The notes beneath the pieces are model-generated. The model ran no database searches, had not been told where the DNA came from, and worked only from the letters and a program-made list of their open reading frames with translations. A program made the translations under genes and the position numbers. From Isoetes taiwanensis (taxonomy: Eukaryota > Streptophyta > Lycopodiopsida > Isoetales > Isoetaceae): a stretch of DNA of 64,000 nucleotides. The stretch's first letter is position 1. Each line of letters opens with the position of its first letter. The stretch covers positions 7,291,253 through 7,355,252 of the forward strand of contig JAJEKV010000017.1 in NCBI GenBank assembly GCA_021234155.1, given 5' to 3'. Positions 48,557 to 63,660 of this stretch are shown here, in pieces.

Positions 48557-49364
48557 AAGGGAATTTTAAAACCCATCAATCAGAAAAAAAGACTGAATTA
48601 TATACGAGTGATAAACATAACTCCCAAACAATTGTATAAACATTATATATAGCAAAGATTGCCCATTGTTAAATATTCGACTTTTGAAACTCACATGATT
48701 CAGGCATCTACTTTATGGATGTGCTTTATGTATAGGTGCTTGCATCAAATGCAAATTCTTCAAAGATGTGCGCAATAAAATGCAATCCTATGTTATGTTT
48801 AAAAGTATGTCTTTGAAGAACATTGGCCTACTTTAAGATGCTTTTTAAGTGAGGATGCCACTATTACGTCATTATATTGACTAGCCTACTTTAAGATGTT
48901 TTTTAAGTGAGGATTATACTATTCTGTCAGCAAAGATTTGAAAGATGAAAGCATTATTATACTATTATACTATTATGTCATTATATTGACCGGGCAAAGA
49001 TTTGAAAGATGAAAGCATTATTCGAGTGTAGGTGTGGGATACATCATGGTGCCCTCATCTATCACTACCTACTTATCGATGTTGGGTCAATTGGTAAGAC
49101 TTGCATCATGGGCAAACATAGATGGAAACTTACATATATATATAAAGCTATAAATCTAATGGATGCTTCGTGTTGTAGAGTGCTTGAGAAGAGAATGAGG
49201 AGGATATGGCCTAGAAGCTGCAAAGATTGCTAGCTGCTAAAATAGTGGCACGTCGGAGTTTTGAAGTATTGAATTGAATTGAAGTGTGAAGGCTTCAAGT
49301 GCACGAAACAGTGCTGAAGTACTGAATTGTTTTGAATTGAAGTGTGAAGGTTTCGAGTCGAGCC
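48557..49364. other. Upstream region of the CASP-like gene with local duplications
   Basis: Two interleaved duplications: ACTTTAAGATG(C/T)TTTTTAAG at ~48830 and ~48893, and GCAAAGATTTGAAAGATGAA at ~48931 and ~48994. A third, GAATTGAAGTGTGAAGG, occurs at ~49275 and ~49335 directly before the start codon and may be in the 5' UTR. Confidence 0.6.
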
Positions 49365-50385
49365 ATGATGGCGGGGGAGCAAGACAAGGAAGCTCAGATG
49401 CTATTGAAGGGTGAAACAAGTGGTGAGGCAACCCCACTGCATAATGTAGAGAAGGGCAAAGGGGTGGAGGGTGTCCCAAATAATATAGAAAAAAGTGTCC
49501 CAAATGTGGAGAAGCCCAAAGAGACATTTGTCCATGTTCTTCCGCCAGGAGGAGGCAAGAATTTTTTACGGCACCATAGCCGAGCTCGAGCCCTTCTTTT
49601 TGTCTCTCTTCTACTCCGGCTTACCGCCCTTGTTCTCTTTGTCGTATCTTTTTCTGTTATTATTACTGCTTCCGAAAGTTCCTTTGCCACATTTAACTTT
49701 TCTTCTGCATCATGGAACATGTCCTCTTCTTTTGTGTAAGTTCCCCTAATCCTCTATTTTAACTTCAATTTTGGCTCTCTATTGCTAATAATTCTTTGTT
49801 TCTTTAAGATCTCTCGTCATTACTGCTGCAATTTGTGCTGGTTATTTGCTTCTACATTGCATTTTTGGATCCATTTCTTTGATCCTCGGTAGAAATATTC
49901 TTGCTCGACTCAGATGCATTGCTTGGATCGTTTTTCTCCTTGATCAGGTATACATTCCATTCCATCGTTTTTCTTTTTCGTTTGCACAAACAGTTGTCCC
50001 TATGTATTTTCAGCACACAATTAAGGTTTCAATAATATCCTAGCAAAAAGAGAAGAATGGAGTTTAAAATCCACTGTTTTGCAATATTTCGTAATAGATT
50101 ACTCTTCCCAAATCATAACTTTAATTCGTGTTTTCTGTTATACAGTTATTAACTTACCTGCTACTAGCAACTGCATCAGCTTCAGTGGAAACTGTTTATA
50201 TTGCAAGAAATGGATCATCAAGTGCCATGTGGTTTCCATTTTGTTTCAATTTCAACGGATTCTGTGATCAAATTGCAGCTGCAATAATCTCAGCATTGGT
50301 GGGATCATTTGTATTGGCCATTTGTGCATTGATTTCAGCATATTACCTATTTGGCTATAGATCGGGCCCATACATCCCACGTTAA
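49365..50385 (+). CDS. CASP-like membrane protein (DUF588 family)
   Basis: Exons 49365-49735, 49809-49947 and 50146-50385 with GT-AG borders give 750 nt, 249 aa. The hydrophilic N-terminus (~70 aa) is followed by four membrane spans at about 75-100, 125-150, 160-185 and 213-240. The family signature is present: Arg in span 1 (LLLRLTALVLFV) and Asp in span 3 (FLLDQLLTYLL), then ASASVETVYIA, a loop with paired Cys (PFCFNFNGFC) and a short tail. Casparian-strip domain proteins form plasma-membrane scaffolds that recruit wall-modifying enzymes; CASP-like relatives have wider, less known roles. The start is the first in-frame ATG, and a second follows immediately. The intron positions match CASP-like genes as I remember them. 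No damage is seen. Confidence 0.92.
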
Positions 50386-51713
50386 TAGCATATTCAACAA
50401 AAATTAAACTTATTTAGATATAATAAATAGCACTTCAACAAGGATATTGCTATGAGAAGATATATATTTCTTAACTCTTCTTGGTTTTAATAAATATTCT
50501 ATTTATATAAGACTATCTTCCTAATTAAAGTATGATGGTTATCAGAGCATTCACTTTATGATATTTAGAGTTAGATTTTCAAATTGACAATACAAATTTT
50601 TAATTCCATATACAAATAATTTGTATATGGCAATGAATTAATACTGTTATAAAATTTACAATCTATAGACTGATAGCACAGACCATGATAATTAATATAT
50701 AAAAGTATAATATGACAGGTTAAAATAAAAGGTAATATAGAAATAATATCGGGATTTTATGAACATCCTATGAAAGATTGTATTTCAAAAATATACGTAA
50801 AAGATGATTATCTATGTTAGTTGATCAATGGATCACCTCTTGTGGGAAAATAAAGAATTGGTGCCAAGAATGACAAAATTTAGTAGGTTTAGGTATAGTC
50901 AAAGCTTTAAATATGTCTCAAAAACAATACATGACCTAGTGGATTTCTGACCAAATGTATAGCTCATGCTTGTATTTTCATATTTTTCTATAATATGTTC
51001 TGATATGCCAGTATCGCAAGGTTGAAAAGTGTTTTTGTTAATTTTTGTATGAGACATTTCTTACTTGTAGATTTTTTCGTCAATGGATACTGAGCATTTG
51101 ACACATGAGAGATGATATTATTTAGGAAGGAAATATGTTTATCCCATCTATCCGTTTGTATGGGTATGGAGATGCTGTTGTTTGGGGTTCATGCAATTTA
51201 AGATGTGATGTGAAAGGGGGATTATAGACTTTACAAATTCTTGTATCTCAAGTTGGTAGTTAGAATTAAATAACAAAGACTACTAACTTCTTTAATCCGT
51301 GGAGCATATTCATTTGTTAATTGTCCAGAAGTTAAGGAGATACACATTGTAACCATAATTCTATATTTCATATAGTATTTTTGCAGTTTACCAATGTGAA
51401 AGATCACAACTGTTGCAACATCTAGATGCTAAACTTCATTACGGCAATGTAGAGCTTTGCATTTCTATTTTGTTCTATTTTATTCTATTCTATTCTATTC
51501 TATTTCTTATACATATGAATCCTTGTGTGTACATCTTTCGGACACCACAATTATCACTGCTGTTGCTGGGCTTTTATTAAATGAGACACAAATGCGTCTT
51601 TGACAAAAATATTAATATCCTTGGAAAGTTAAACTAAGATGCAGAAACCCTTTATACTCTTTTTTTTTTCCCTCTTTTCTCTTTAAATCTTTACCTAAGA
51701 AGCTACGCAAACA
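50386..51713. other. AT-rich 3' flank of the CASP-like gene
   Basis: No coding exon was recognised. A (TTCTA)n run lies at 51471-51506; the same motif occurs at 31050. Confidence 0.5.
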
Positions 51714-52090
51714 TTGTCTGCTGGCATGCCGCTTGCCTGTTGTGATGTGGATTATGCACAACAAGACATGGATCATCCACGTCTGGCATGTCCCCATAAA
51801 CCGGTAACGTGGATGTCGTCTGCTAGCGTGTCACTTGTGTGTTACAACATGGATGATCCACGACAGGACGTGGATGATCCACGTCTGGCGTGTTCCCATA
51901 AGACGGCAACATAGATGTCATCTGCTGGCATGTCGTTTGCTGCAACGTGGATGATCGATGTGCATCAATGCCACGCCAAATTCCAATGTGGCAACATCGA
52001 TGAATGTGTCATCAAAGATCCACATTTGACCAGAAACGATCCACGTCCTGACATCGATGATCCATGTCCACATCGCTGAACATCGATGTT
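51714..52090. repeat. ~100-bp minisatellite rich in GTGGATGATCCAC palindromes
   Basis: Units start at about 51716, 51818 and 51917 with CTGCTGGCATGTC. Each holds one or more CGTGGATGATCCACG hairpins. Degenerate ATCGATG forms continue to ~52090. Confidence 0.8.
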
Positions 52091-52484
52091 TCAGCCTTGT
52101 AATAGAATTTGACCCAAGCTATAGCCCCACGATGTGCTTTATTAGGAAGGCAAGGCCAGACTCAGTGTGTTTCTTTGTGCAGCCCTGCGTTGGATTAGGA
52201 AAGCACAGCCAATCATGAATCACATGTAGTTGTAGCCATAGCTTGCTTGCAAAATGTAGCATACAACAAATAGAACATCATCTGCTTGCTTGTCATGCCA
52301 ATATCTACTTCATCTGCTTGCTTGCTTGCTGAACATAGAATAGAGCTTCCTTTGCTTGCTTATCGTGCCAAAATCGTATACAAGCTCTTGTGGCCCTATA
52401 TCAGGTCCTATACCACATGTTATGAGTAGTGGAGCCAAGATGTAGCTAACTTGAAAGCCAACCTTAGAATATCATTTATTAATG

Positions 52485-55560
<3,076 letters not shown>

Positions 55561-55561
55561 C

Positions 55562-56096
<535 letters not shown>

Positions 56097-58441
56097 CCTT
56101 TTTTTTTAAGGACGAAAGCCAACAAGTTTATTAATCAGATATAAAAAAGTACAAAATTACATGTCTCATCTAACTGTGTAAGCACAAAAAGGTGACACCG
56201 GAGCATGAGCCTGGAACACAATGTACTTCCTCCAGAATAGAAGACTAAAGATAAGAATCAATTTGAAGATATTGAATCCAGATACATTCCGTCATTTCCA
56301 GCTCAAGGGAGGAACACTCGTAAGTTGTCAGTATCTTTTTCTGGCACCTGTAGATGAATAAATGGCCTGAAAGATGTGGAGTCTTAGACACTCCCATATG
56401 GACCACAAGAGCCAACCAGAACCGAGATGGAATGCTATCTGTTTAGCTGGGGGCCATTCATTGGGATAGGACGCCAAGAGGATGCATCAGCAGTCCAATG
56501 CACTGTTAAACAAACCTTATACCCGGGACCACGCCAGCTGAACCTTTGAACAATAGAAGAAACAGTACTCAGAGCAGGCATATTGCAGATATGCGAGGAT
56601 CATAATGATGTCGGAAGACATTAAACACAGGCACTTGTGGATAACTTGCCACCATAGTACAAAGACTTTAGAGTGGAGCAACTTATCCCAAAGCCATCGC
56701 CATTGCAAAGTGGGCTGTGGAACTGGTGGGTGCCACCCATTTAGCAATTGGAGGGGCTATGGTGCTAAAGAAGGCAATATACTAATTTGACAAAGTGCTT
56801 TCCTTTGTGAATATTTTCATGACAGTCCCAAGGCACCCTCTCAGTAACACCAACCTGCACCATAAGAGGCAAATTTTCTGCAACCTTCTCCCATATAGAC
56901 ATATCCCAACGAGAGAGCAGGAATTTTGTCTGAAATTCAGGCCAAGACAGTAGGCATCGCTTCATACCATGCTTGAATAGAGATAACACCTGCAAGAACC
57001 CATCGTCTCTTTGTAAGGAGACGAACTGATGCTGCCAGTGGAGGTGCTGAGGGGTTTGGAGGCAGTAGTGCCCACCACCATGGAGTCTCCAATAGGGTGT
57101 GAATGGATGGGCATGGTCAAAAGAGGCGTTTGACTACCTTCCATTGTGTCAATAATCCACGGAGAAATGGGGAAGCACTTGGAAAAGGCTGCAGAGGATG
57201 AAATAATGGCCAAGATAGGACTGGTTTGACTGCTTTCTTGCCTAGAGGGATACAGTGACCAAGAGTTTATCTAAGATGTAAACCAGGAGAGTCATCTTCA
57301 CCATTCAGAAGTCTCCAAATGAACTTTAAAATAAGGACTTTGCTTTGCAGTAAGAAGTCCATCATACCAAGACTACCTGCCCATTTTGGAAGGATGCACT
57401 TCGACCAAGTCACCTTAATCACAGCACTTTCCTCAGTACCCGCCCATATAAAGTTCCGAACTATTGCAATGACCTCACGTACTTTGATTTGTGGGGTTAG
57501 CAGTAAGGATGCCATATAAACATTGGTACTATTAAGGACTGACTTGACCACTGCAATGCGACCTGCAAGAGATAGCTTTGCCGTGGACCACCAGAACAAG
57601 TGCTTCTCCAAATCCTTAATGTTCTCCTCCCATGCAGCTCTAGCAGTAATATGGATGCCAATTGGAATTTCCAACAACTTGGTGGTCTGTACATGAGTAA
57701 GTAATTTCCATGGATAATCATGAATATACGCCGGAGTCGGAGTATCGAATGGCTATAAAGCTGTACACTTACGCCACTCCATAAGGACACCAGCAGCCAG
57801 TAAGAAAGTATCTAAAGCAATTTGGCAGCTTCTAGATTCTCAGCATTAGTGACCAGGAAGAGGCACGTGTCGCCGGCATATTGATTGCAAACCTCTTGTG
57901 TGCCATCCTCCATTGCGAGACCACGCAGAAGTCCTTTTGTGGTTGCAATGGTGAATAACTGCGACAAAGTCTCTGCGACAATTGTGAAAAGCAGTGGTGC
58001 TAAAGGGCATCCCTGGCGAATACCATGACAAAGTGAGAAGGCATCTGACGGCTCACCATGGAACATAACGGTCGCCCGGGCAGAGATATGCAGCTTCATA
58101 ATGTCTGATGTGAATTGTTCCCCAAATCCCAGTCTTAGCATATATCGACGCATGAATTTCCAGCTAACACTGTCATAAGACTTCCCAAAATCAAGCTTAG
58201 GGTACACAACTGGAAGGTTTTGCTTACGTGCCCAATAGATTCCCTCGTAAGCAGCAGCAGCAACATTGTTCAGAATGCATCATTTTGGAAGAAAGCATGA
58301 TTGGGTTGTTGAGATGGATTCTGCCAACATGTCCTTCACTTGCTCTGCAAAAGCCTTGACAAAGATCTTGTATACAGATGACAATAAGGTGATGGGTCGC
58401 TAGTCTGAAATAGTTTAAGGATCTTTGACCTTGGGGATTGC
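56097..58441 (-). mobile_element. Second LINE, 5'-truncated, dead RT
   Basis: Minus strand: RT palm with KLDFGKSYDSVSWKFM, GIRQGCPLAPLLF and the catalytic box as NQYAGDTCLFL, where the usual ADD is AGD, so one catalytic Asp is lost (near 57870). Next the thumb/C-terminal region (LSLAGRIAVVKSVLNS; FIWAGTEE) and the zf-RVT segment (LWDKLLHSKVFVLWWQVIHK). A poly(A) (poly-T at 56099-56109 on plus) closes the 3' end. The 5' break is at ~58441 against a polypurine tract. Confidence 0.88.
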
Positions 58442-59495
58442 TTTGGTCTCTCAAGGGGAAAGGGAAAAGGAAAAAGGAGGATGAAAGGGAAAAAGTGAAG
58501 GGCAAAAAGGCACAAGTAAAAAGGGAAAGGGAAAAAAATAAGAGGGAAAAAGAGAAAGGGTGAGGAAAGGGAAAAATGACATGGGAAAAAAGAGAGAGAA
58601 AGGAAAAGGAAAGGGGGGAAGAGGAAAACGGATGGAAAAAAAGAGAAAAGGGCAGAGGGAAATCGAAAATGGAAGCGGAAAAAGGGCGAGGGCAAAAAGG
58701 GACAAGGGAAAGGGTGAGGAAAGGAGAGAAGGGGGAGGGCTAATGAGCACGGGAGAAAGGAAAAGAGGGTGGAACAAGGAGGAAAAGGCGCACATGAAAA
58801 AGGTGGAAAAAAGGGAATGAAAAAAAAGGCATGGGAAAGAGAGAAGGAAAATGAAAACGAAAGGGGAAAGAAAAGGGAAAAAGTGCATGAGGAAAAGGGG
58901 AAGTGCAAAGAAGTATAAAAGGGAAGGGAAAGGAAAAATAAAAAGGGGGGCGAAAAGGGAGAAAGAGGAGAGAAAAGGTACGAGGAAAAGTGGCGAGGGA
59001 AATAGGAAAAGGGAAGGGGAAAAGGGCATGGGAAAAAGGGGAAGAGAGGGGGTGAAAAAAGGGGGAAAAAAGCATGGGAAAATGAAAAAGAAAAAGAGAG
59101 AGAAATGAGCATAAGGAAGAAGGTAGGAAAACGAGGAACATGGGCACATGAAAAAGGTGGGGAAAAGGAAACAGAAAAAGGGCATGGCAAAAGAAAAAGA
59201 GAAAAGGCAAAAAAAAAAGGCAAAGGAAGGGGGGACGAAAGGGGGAACGGAAGGGGAGTGCACAGGAAAAAAGAGAAGGGTGTGGAAAGGATAAAAAGGG
59301 AAGGGAAAAAGTCCGCAAAAAAAGGAAATGGAAAAAGAGGAAGAGGAAGGGAATTAAGAAAAGGGAAAAAAAATGGAAAAAGAAAACGTGTAGGGAAAAT
59401 GAACAAGGGAAGAGGAAACAGGAAAGTGTGTAGCAAAATGATGAAAAAGGGAAAGAAAACACGAAATGAGGGACAAAGCAAAAGGCAAAGGGAAG
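58441..59495. repeat. ~1 kb polypurine tract (GGGAAAA-type)
   Basis: The plus strand is almost only G and A with sparse C/T, built on degenerate GGGAAAA and GGGCATGGGAAAA units. Long false ORFs (Phe/Pro/Ser/Leu on minus, Lys/Gly/Glu on plus) run through it. Confidence 0.92.
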
Positions 59496-59767
59496 GGGAT
59501 CATTGTCGAATGCAACAGAAACCTTTTATGACCCAGAAATGTTGGGCTTTGTTTCTATTATATTAGATTTATGAAAAGGAGTCTGAGCGGAATAGGTTTT
59601 CGTTTACACAGGTTCCCAACTTATGTCCAGCAACGCTGGACACTATTTACTACCTATGTAAAGCAGTCTATTTTGTTCTTAAAAAATGGATGTCTAATAT
59701 TTCTGGGCTGAGAGCAACCCTAGCACTCGACACGTATATTCTTTCTTCATTTCTGAAATCTTAAAAA
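59496..59767. other. Short intergenic spacer
   Basis: No feature recognised. Confidence 0.4.
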
Positions 59768-60205
59768 GGAAATATTTTTTTTTTTTGAAGACAATCTATT
59801 ATCAAGGAACATCAAGATACATACAAGGGACCTGTGACATGGGACTCAAAACCTAGAGGAGAGATAGTCCACTAAGCAAAACCACCCATACACAGTACAT
59901 AATCATACTCCTTGTGCCACCTTGAGGCCTTTAACGGCCTCATCACAATCAACATATTCTGCAACATCGAGATGATGATCAACAGACATCAAGTTATCAT
60001 GCCACTGAATAGTACGGGGTAGGATAGCCTCGTGAGATAACATAACAGACTTCTTCCTCGCTGCCTTCTTCCAAAGGAAATGTGGCATGGTTGACACGTG
60101 GATCTTTCCCTTTCTTACTCTGCAAGCAATCCATAGCCATGGACCTCGGTCTTGGTTTCTTGAGGAAGGCCAGATAAAGATCAGGATAACTTCAAAGCTC
60201 ACCAA
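59768..60205 (-). other. Possible retrocopy: ORF with short 3' UTR and poly(A)
   Basis: A minus-strand 100-codon frame (60205-59903) reads RNQDRGPWLWIACRVRKGKI, later EYVDCDEAVKGLKVAQGV, then stop. A ~120-nt tail follows and a 13-A run (poly-T on plus at 59770-59782). The layout suggests a 3' retroposed fragment. The protein family is not recognised; it could equally be a LINE or LTR gag piece. Confidence 0.35.
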
Positions 60206-60311
60206 TTACCTGCTTCCGGCTATGGCGACATACCTTGGCGATGTTGCGCCCATTCATATTTCCGACCTTGCCAGATGCTAGTGCTGCACAAATTTTTGCC
60301 CTCAAATAACG

Positions 60312-60660
60312 AGGATTCAGCAGAAAATATTTACTCCTGTGGTGAGTTCCGCATGTGTAAATTCAAGGTTTGAAGGTGCATGAGAGGAAGAAGGCACAAC
60401 TGGACGGAATGCCCCTTTGCTAATCCTGGAGAGAAGGCAAGAAGGATGTATCCAAGACGGCTTGCCCTGATTTTAGAAAGGGAAACTGCAAACATGGCGA
60501 TGTTATGAATATGCTCATGGGGTTTAAAATTGCTGGCTTCATCATGCTCGCTATAGAACTTAGCCTTGCAAAGATGGAAGAAATTGGCGTCGTCTTTATC
60601 ATCTCTTGAAAATTGGCTTAATCCTCAGGGCCATCCTCTTTTCGTTGCTGGCATTTGAAT
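60312..60660 (+). pseudogene. RR-type tandem CCCH zinc-finger gene relic
   Basis: The plus strand reads GEFRMCKFKV, stop, [24 protein letters not shown], then after a frameshift [14 protein letters not shown], then NCWLHHARYRT, stop, PCKDGRNWRR. This is the plant-specific arginine-rich plus tandem CCCH domain of RNA-binding/decay regulators. The ancestral C-x5-H-x4-C-x3-H has Asn for the last His, a Cys and His of the first CCCH finger are lost by frameshift, and stops interrupt twice. Downstream to ~60840 may be more of the same gene but is unreadable. Confidence 0.85.
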
Positions 60661-61397
60661 CCGCTGCCATAGCCTGAGCTAGCGGACTTCCTGCCGCTGT
60701 TGTACCCTATCCTGCATCTTCTTCCACATCTTTTTGATCTGATGCGGGGAATGCAAATTGGGGGACGTATTCTGCTCCCTCCATTGCTACTCAGATAAAC
60801 ATAATTGTGCCTTTGATCACAAAACTGTCGGCCGAGACGCTATAGTCAAGGCTGATCCGGTGGTTATGGCTAGGAACATGGACAAGATTTGAAAAAGAAT
60901 ACAAAAAAAAAATTGTTTAGCCTCTACTAAGATCTTTTGCCATCTTTATTTATGAATAGGGATGAAGCCGGCGAGAAAAGAAATAGCCCTTTCTGGTTTA
61001 CTTTATTGGATTTTTTTCTTGTTTGCATTGACCGATTTGTACCAGAACATGCAAGACATCTTTTATTACGCTGGATTGTTGGGAACGCAAGAAATTCGTT
61101 ATGATCTGAAAAGTATTTGTTTCAATTTATTAGAATTTACAAGCTTCGTCCTCATTAATGGGGGCAAGCTGGCCTAGTTGTTCATCTTTAACAGATGCAA
61201 AAATAGATTGCAGCGCCCATTCCGATCAGTGCATGAAGGGGCAAAAGATTTGAGACAAAGTTTCAAAAATCTATTGCCTACAAGATTTTAATGCAAGAAT
61301 CGATTAGATCACTGGATCTACAGCATTCATTTAAATCCGTGAGGGCAATTTCCTCGCAGAGGAGCAAGATCTTTCTTGGCAGAAAATTGCAAGGGGC
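60661..61397. other. Between zinc-finger and bHLH relics, no clear gene
   Basis: An open plus-strand frame at 60962-61177 is hydrophobic (LLYWIFFLFALTDLY) but matches nothing known to me. Confidence 0.4.
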
Positions 61398-61570
61398 TTG
61401 CAGATTATTAACAAGCAGAAACAGTCCATTAATTCTGTTGAACTGCAGAGCATTGTAGCCAGAGAAAGGCGAAAAAAGATGAGCAAAAGCATTTCAATTC
61501 TTCAGAAGCTTATTCCGAAAGAAAATAAACACCGCTTCCATGCCTATAAAGCAATTATATTTGTGGAAAA
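61398..61570 (+). pseudogene. bHLH transcription factor fragment
   Basis: The frame reads NSVELQSIVARERRKKMSKS then ISILQKLIP, the basic region (H/S-I-V-A-R-E-R-R-K-K) and helix 1 of a plant bHLH. The loop and helix 2 positions follow as unrelated KENKHRFHAYK, and the sequence runs into a GC hairpin module at 61690. The frame opens at a TTG, not ATG, so an upstream exon is missing. The basic residues needed for E-box contact are present; dimerisation would be lost. Confidence 0.7.
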
Positions 61571-61689
61571 AAATTCAGGTTCAAGTTCCAAGCAGAATGC
61601 CAGAAAGAGTTCAGAACTTACAGTTTCTAACTGGCACAAAAAACCTCCTTGTGGCACATTAGACTTTAATCGTGGGTCCAAGCCAACAA

Positions 61690-61748
61690 GTTTAGAACCA
61701 AAGAAAAGTTCGCAACGGCATTGGCCGCCATGATAAATTTTTTGTACT
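61690..61748. repeat. GC-rich hairpin module, copy at 61.7 kb
   Basis: CCAAAGAAAAGTTCGCAACG, then GGCATTGGCCGCCATGATAA, then A/T-rich TTTTTTGTACTAG; a diverged member of the family at 31.4 and 42.0 kb. Confidence 0.7.
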
Positions 61749-62054
61749 AGTAAAGGTACCTTCAGACCAGTCGTTAAACTAGAATTCCTTAAGCTTTTAG
61801 CAGGTTTTCCCTTCAAACCAGTGCTTAAGTTAGTTTTGCTTTAACAATTTTATTTAGCATTCTGTTAAATATTTTAACCTAAAAGTGTTAACTCAAAATG
61901 TGTTCAGACTCCTTTACCTTAAGTTAGAATATTTAACTCAAAGTTAACGCAATATGAAAATTACACTAAAAATTAAAGTGATCTTTCGAGGTCGGTTTAA
62001 AATTTAACGGAGCCGGAACGAAGCTGTCGGAACGAAGTTGTCGAAGCTGTTGAA
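61749..62054. other. AT-rich spacer
   Basis: TTAACTCAAA-type short repeats, no gene. Confidence 0.4.
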
Positions 62055-62211
62055 ATGGCAGATAAAGCTTGAGCTCCAAATGCTGAAGCTTCTATTAGAG
62101 GTCGAGGGCGTGTCCTGATAGGTCGTGGTCGCAGAATAGGTGGTCGCAGTAGGTCTGCCTCTTCACAAGCTGCACCAGAAGAAGAAGAGGATGAGGATCC
62201 CTTGGAGCAGG
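62055..62211 (+). pseudogene. RG-rich/acidic coding fragment
   Basis: Starts ATGGCAGATAAAGCT, immediately a TGA, then an RG-rich run (IRGRGRVLIGRGRRIGGRSR) and an acidic stretch PEEEEDEDPLEQ before a GT. Looks like a first exon with a premature stop. RG-rich plus acidic composition occurs in many nuclear or gag-like proteins; the family is undecided. Confidence 0.35.
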
Positions 62212-62289
62212 TTAGCTTTCTTTAAAACTTAATTTTTGGAATCGGAAGGCTAGATTAGATTGCTTTAAGGCTGTGGGTTGCTTACATTC

Positions 62290-62760
62290 TATTATCTAAA
62301 GCTATACCTTAGTTCGAAATTTGACTGCTCAGCTTTAACATTGTCAGAAACTGGGCCTGCTTCTGTTTCTCCATTTTCCCCTTCCAGTACATCAAGCACA
62401 AAACCAAATGCATTGTCTGACTGGAATTGCTGTATCTCTGAGCAAAGAAAACGAAAGTTAATCTGTATATTATATGGACTAGAAGATGATATCAACGCCA
62501 CAAAAAAAGAGTAGGCAGATTCTCTTTATCATCATTTAGTCATCATTTGTTCAGTCTGGTATGTATTTCCCAAAACTTGTTCTGTCTGGAACACATTTGA
62601 CAAGACTTATTCTGATTCATAATGTCCATGCAGTTTGTGATCCTGCTCCTGTCCATTAACCTGGCTAGATGATGCTCCAACATTGGCATGTTGTGACTGA
62701 TTTGTTATTGCATCCAATAAAGCGGCCTCAGCTTCCATCTGTCCCTTTGCACTTCAGCTT
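62290..62760 (-). other. Possible exon-like frames of an unknown gene
   Basis: Minus strand: MEAEAALLDAITNQSQHANV followed by GASSSQ (from ~62740) and, across a putative CAG acceptor, EIQQFQSDNAFGFVLDVLEG (62440-62315) then a GT. The composition looks coding, but a stop (YESE then TAA) and a non-coding gap separate the two. Unrecognised. Confidence 0.3.
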
Positions 62761-63078
62761 CATGGAGGTCAAGGAAGGTCAAAAAGTATTCTATTTGTAA
62801 TTGGCAATAGAACTCCAATGCAACACACTATATCAATTAGCAAAAATATATATGCTTCCATTGTGTCCATGAGCTTCTGCAGGTCCCATTTCCTCAAGTT
62901 CTACACTTGCTATATTTGCCAACACTTGAAATTGTATCACAACCATCAATACCTTCTTTTCTCTTCCTTGCAAATATGGCTTTAAATATGACCACCCTGC
63001 TACCCATTAAGCCAGAATGCAAATGCTTGCATGTGGGTGATTAAGTATTTGCACTGCAAATGCTTGCATGTGGGTACT
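62761..63078. other. Downstream flank of the aquaporin relic
   Basis: No second NPA motif or other aquaporin exon was found here. CCCACATGCAAGCATTTGCA (minus strand) is duplicated at ~63020 and ~63060. Confidence 0.45.
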
Positions 63079-63660
63079 GTGTTGGCCTGGAAATGTCGCC
63101 CCAATATAAGCATCTGGACCCACGACAAGCCTCAGCACGTATGCCGCTGCTATTGCTCCTATAATTTGAGCTGTGATATAGGCTGGAACCTGATTGCCAC
63201 ATGCACCAAATAAATAAATAAATAAATAAATAAATAAAAACTATATTTGTTATGATCTTTGCTATGCCCGAAAAACCCATCAAGAATACCATACAGATTT
63301 CTTGCCTGTCTCCATGGGAAATGCTTTAACTGTTGCATAGGCTGGATTCATATGCGCACCCTGTCAAAACCAGGATGAAAGTTGCAATCATCTCTGCTCC
63401 CATCTACAGCCAAAATTTCAACGATCAGATGGTTCTTCTGTCTGTGACAGGGATTAGAAGGATATGAAAATGATGAATTTGTTACCTTTTGGAAGAGGGT
63501 TGCAGATGGCAAGCCAAAGTCAGGGATGAAACAAAATGAAGCAGTTTTAGGTGCAACATAGTTGCATGGAGATTGGACTAGAATTGTAACAGGGTGTGTT
63601 GGTGATGGAGCTGCTGCTACTGATTCACTTAGTTGCGGACCCATTTTTGCAGGCATCATC
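63079..63660 (-). pseudogene. NIP-type aquaporin relic
   Basis: Minus strand: an N-terminal-like exon 63660-63485 (SESVAAAPSPTHPV, GT donor), a piece ending EMIATFILVLT at ~63400-63365, then GAHMNPAYATVKAFP (63360-63315) with the first NPA water-pore motif, then QVPAYITAQIIGAIAAAYVL and RLVVGPDAYIGATFPG (63195-63079). This is loop B and span 3 of a Nodulin-26-like intrinsic protein, a membrane channel for water or metalloids. The ATFILV piece abuts the GAHMNPA acceptor, so most of span 2 is deleted. A (TAAA)n run at 63208-63238 sits where the next intron would be. The second NPA is missing. Confidence 0.82.
63208..63238. repeat. (TAAA)n microsatellite in the aquaporin relic
   Basis: Seven to eight TAAA units on the plus strand. 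Confidence 0.95.

Noticed and set aside
58336-59481. Long open frames (381 and 270 aa, Phe/Pro/Ser-rich) on the minus strand, Lys/Gly/Glu-rich on plus
   Set aside because: They are by-products of the polypurine tract, which rarely contains stop codons; there is no domain, and several frames are open at once.
60962-61177. 71-codon hydrophobic ORF as a membrane protein gene
   Set aside because: Short, no conserved motif, sits among gene debris; insufficient support.
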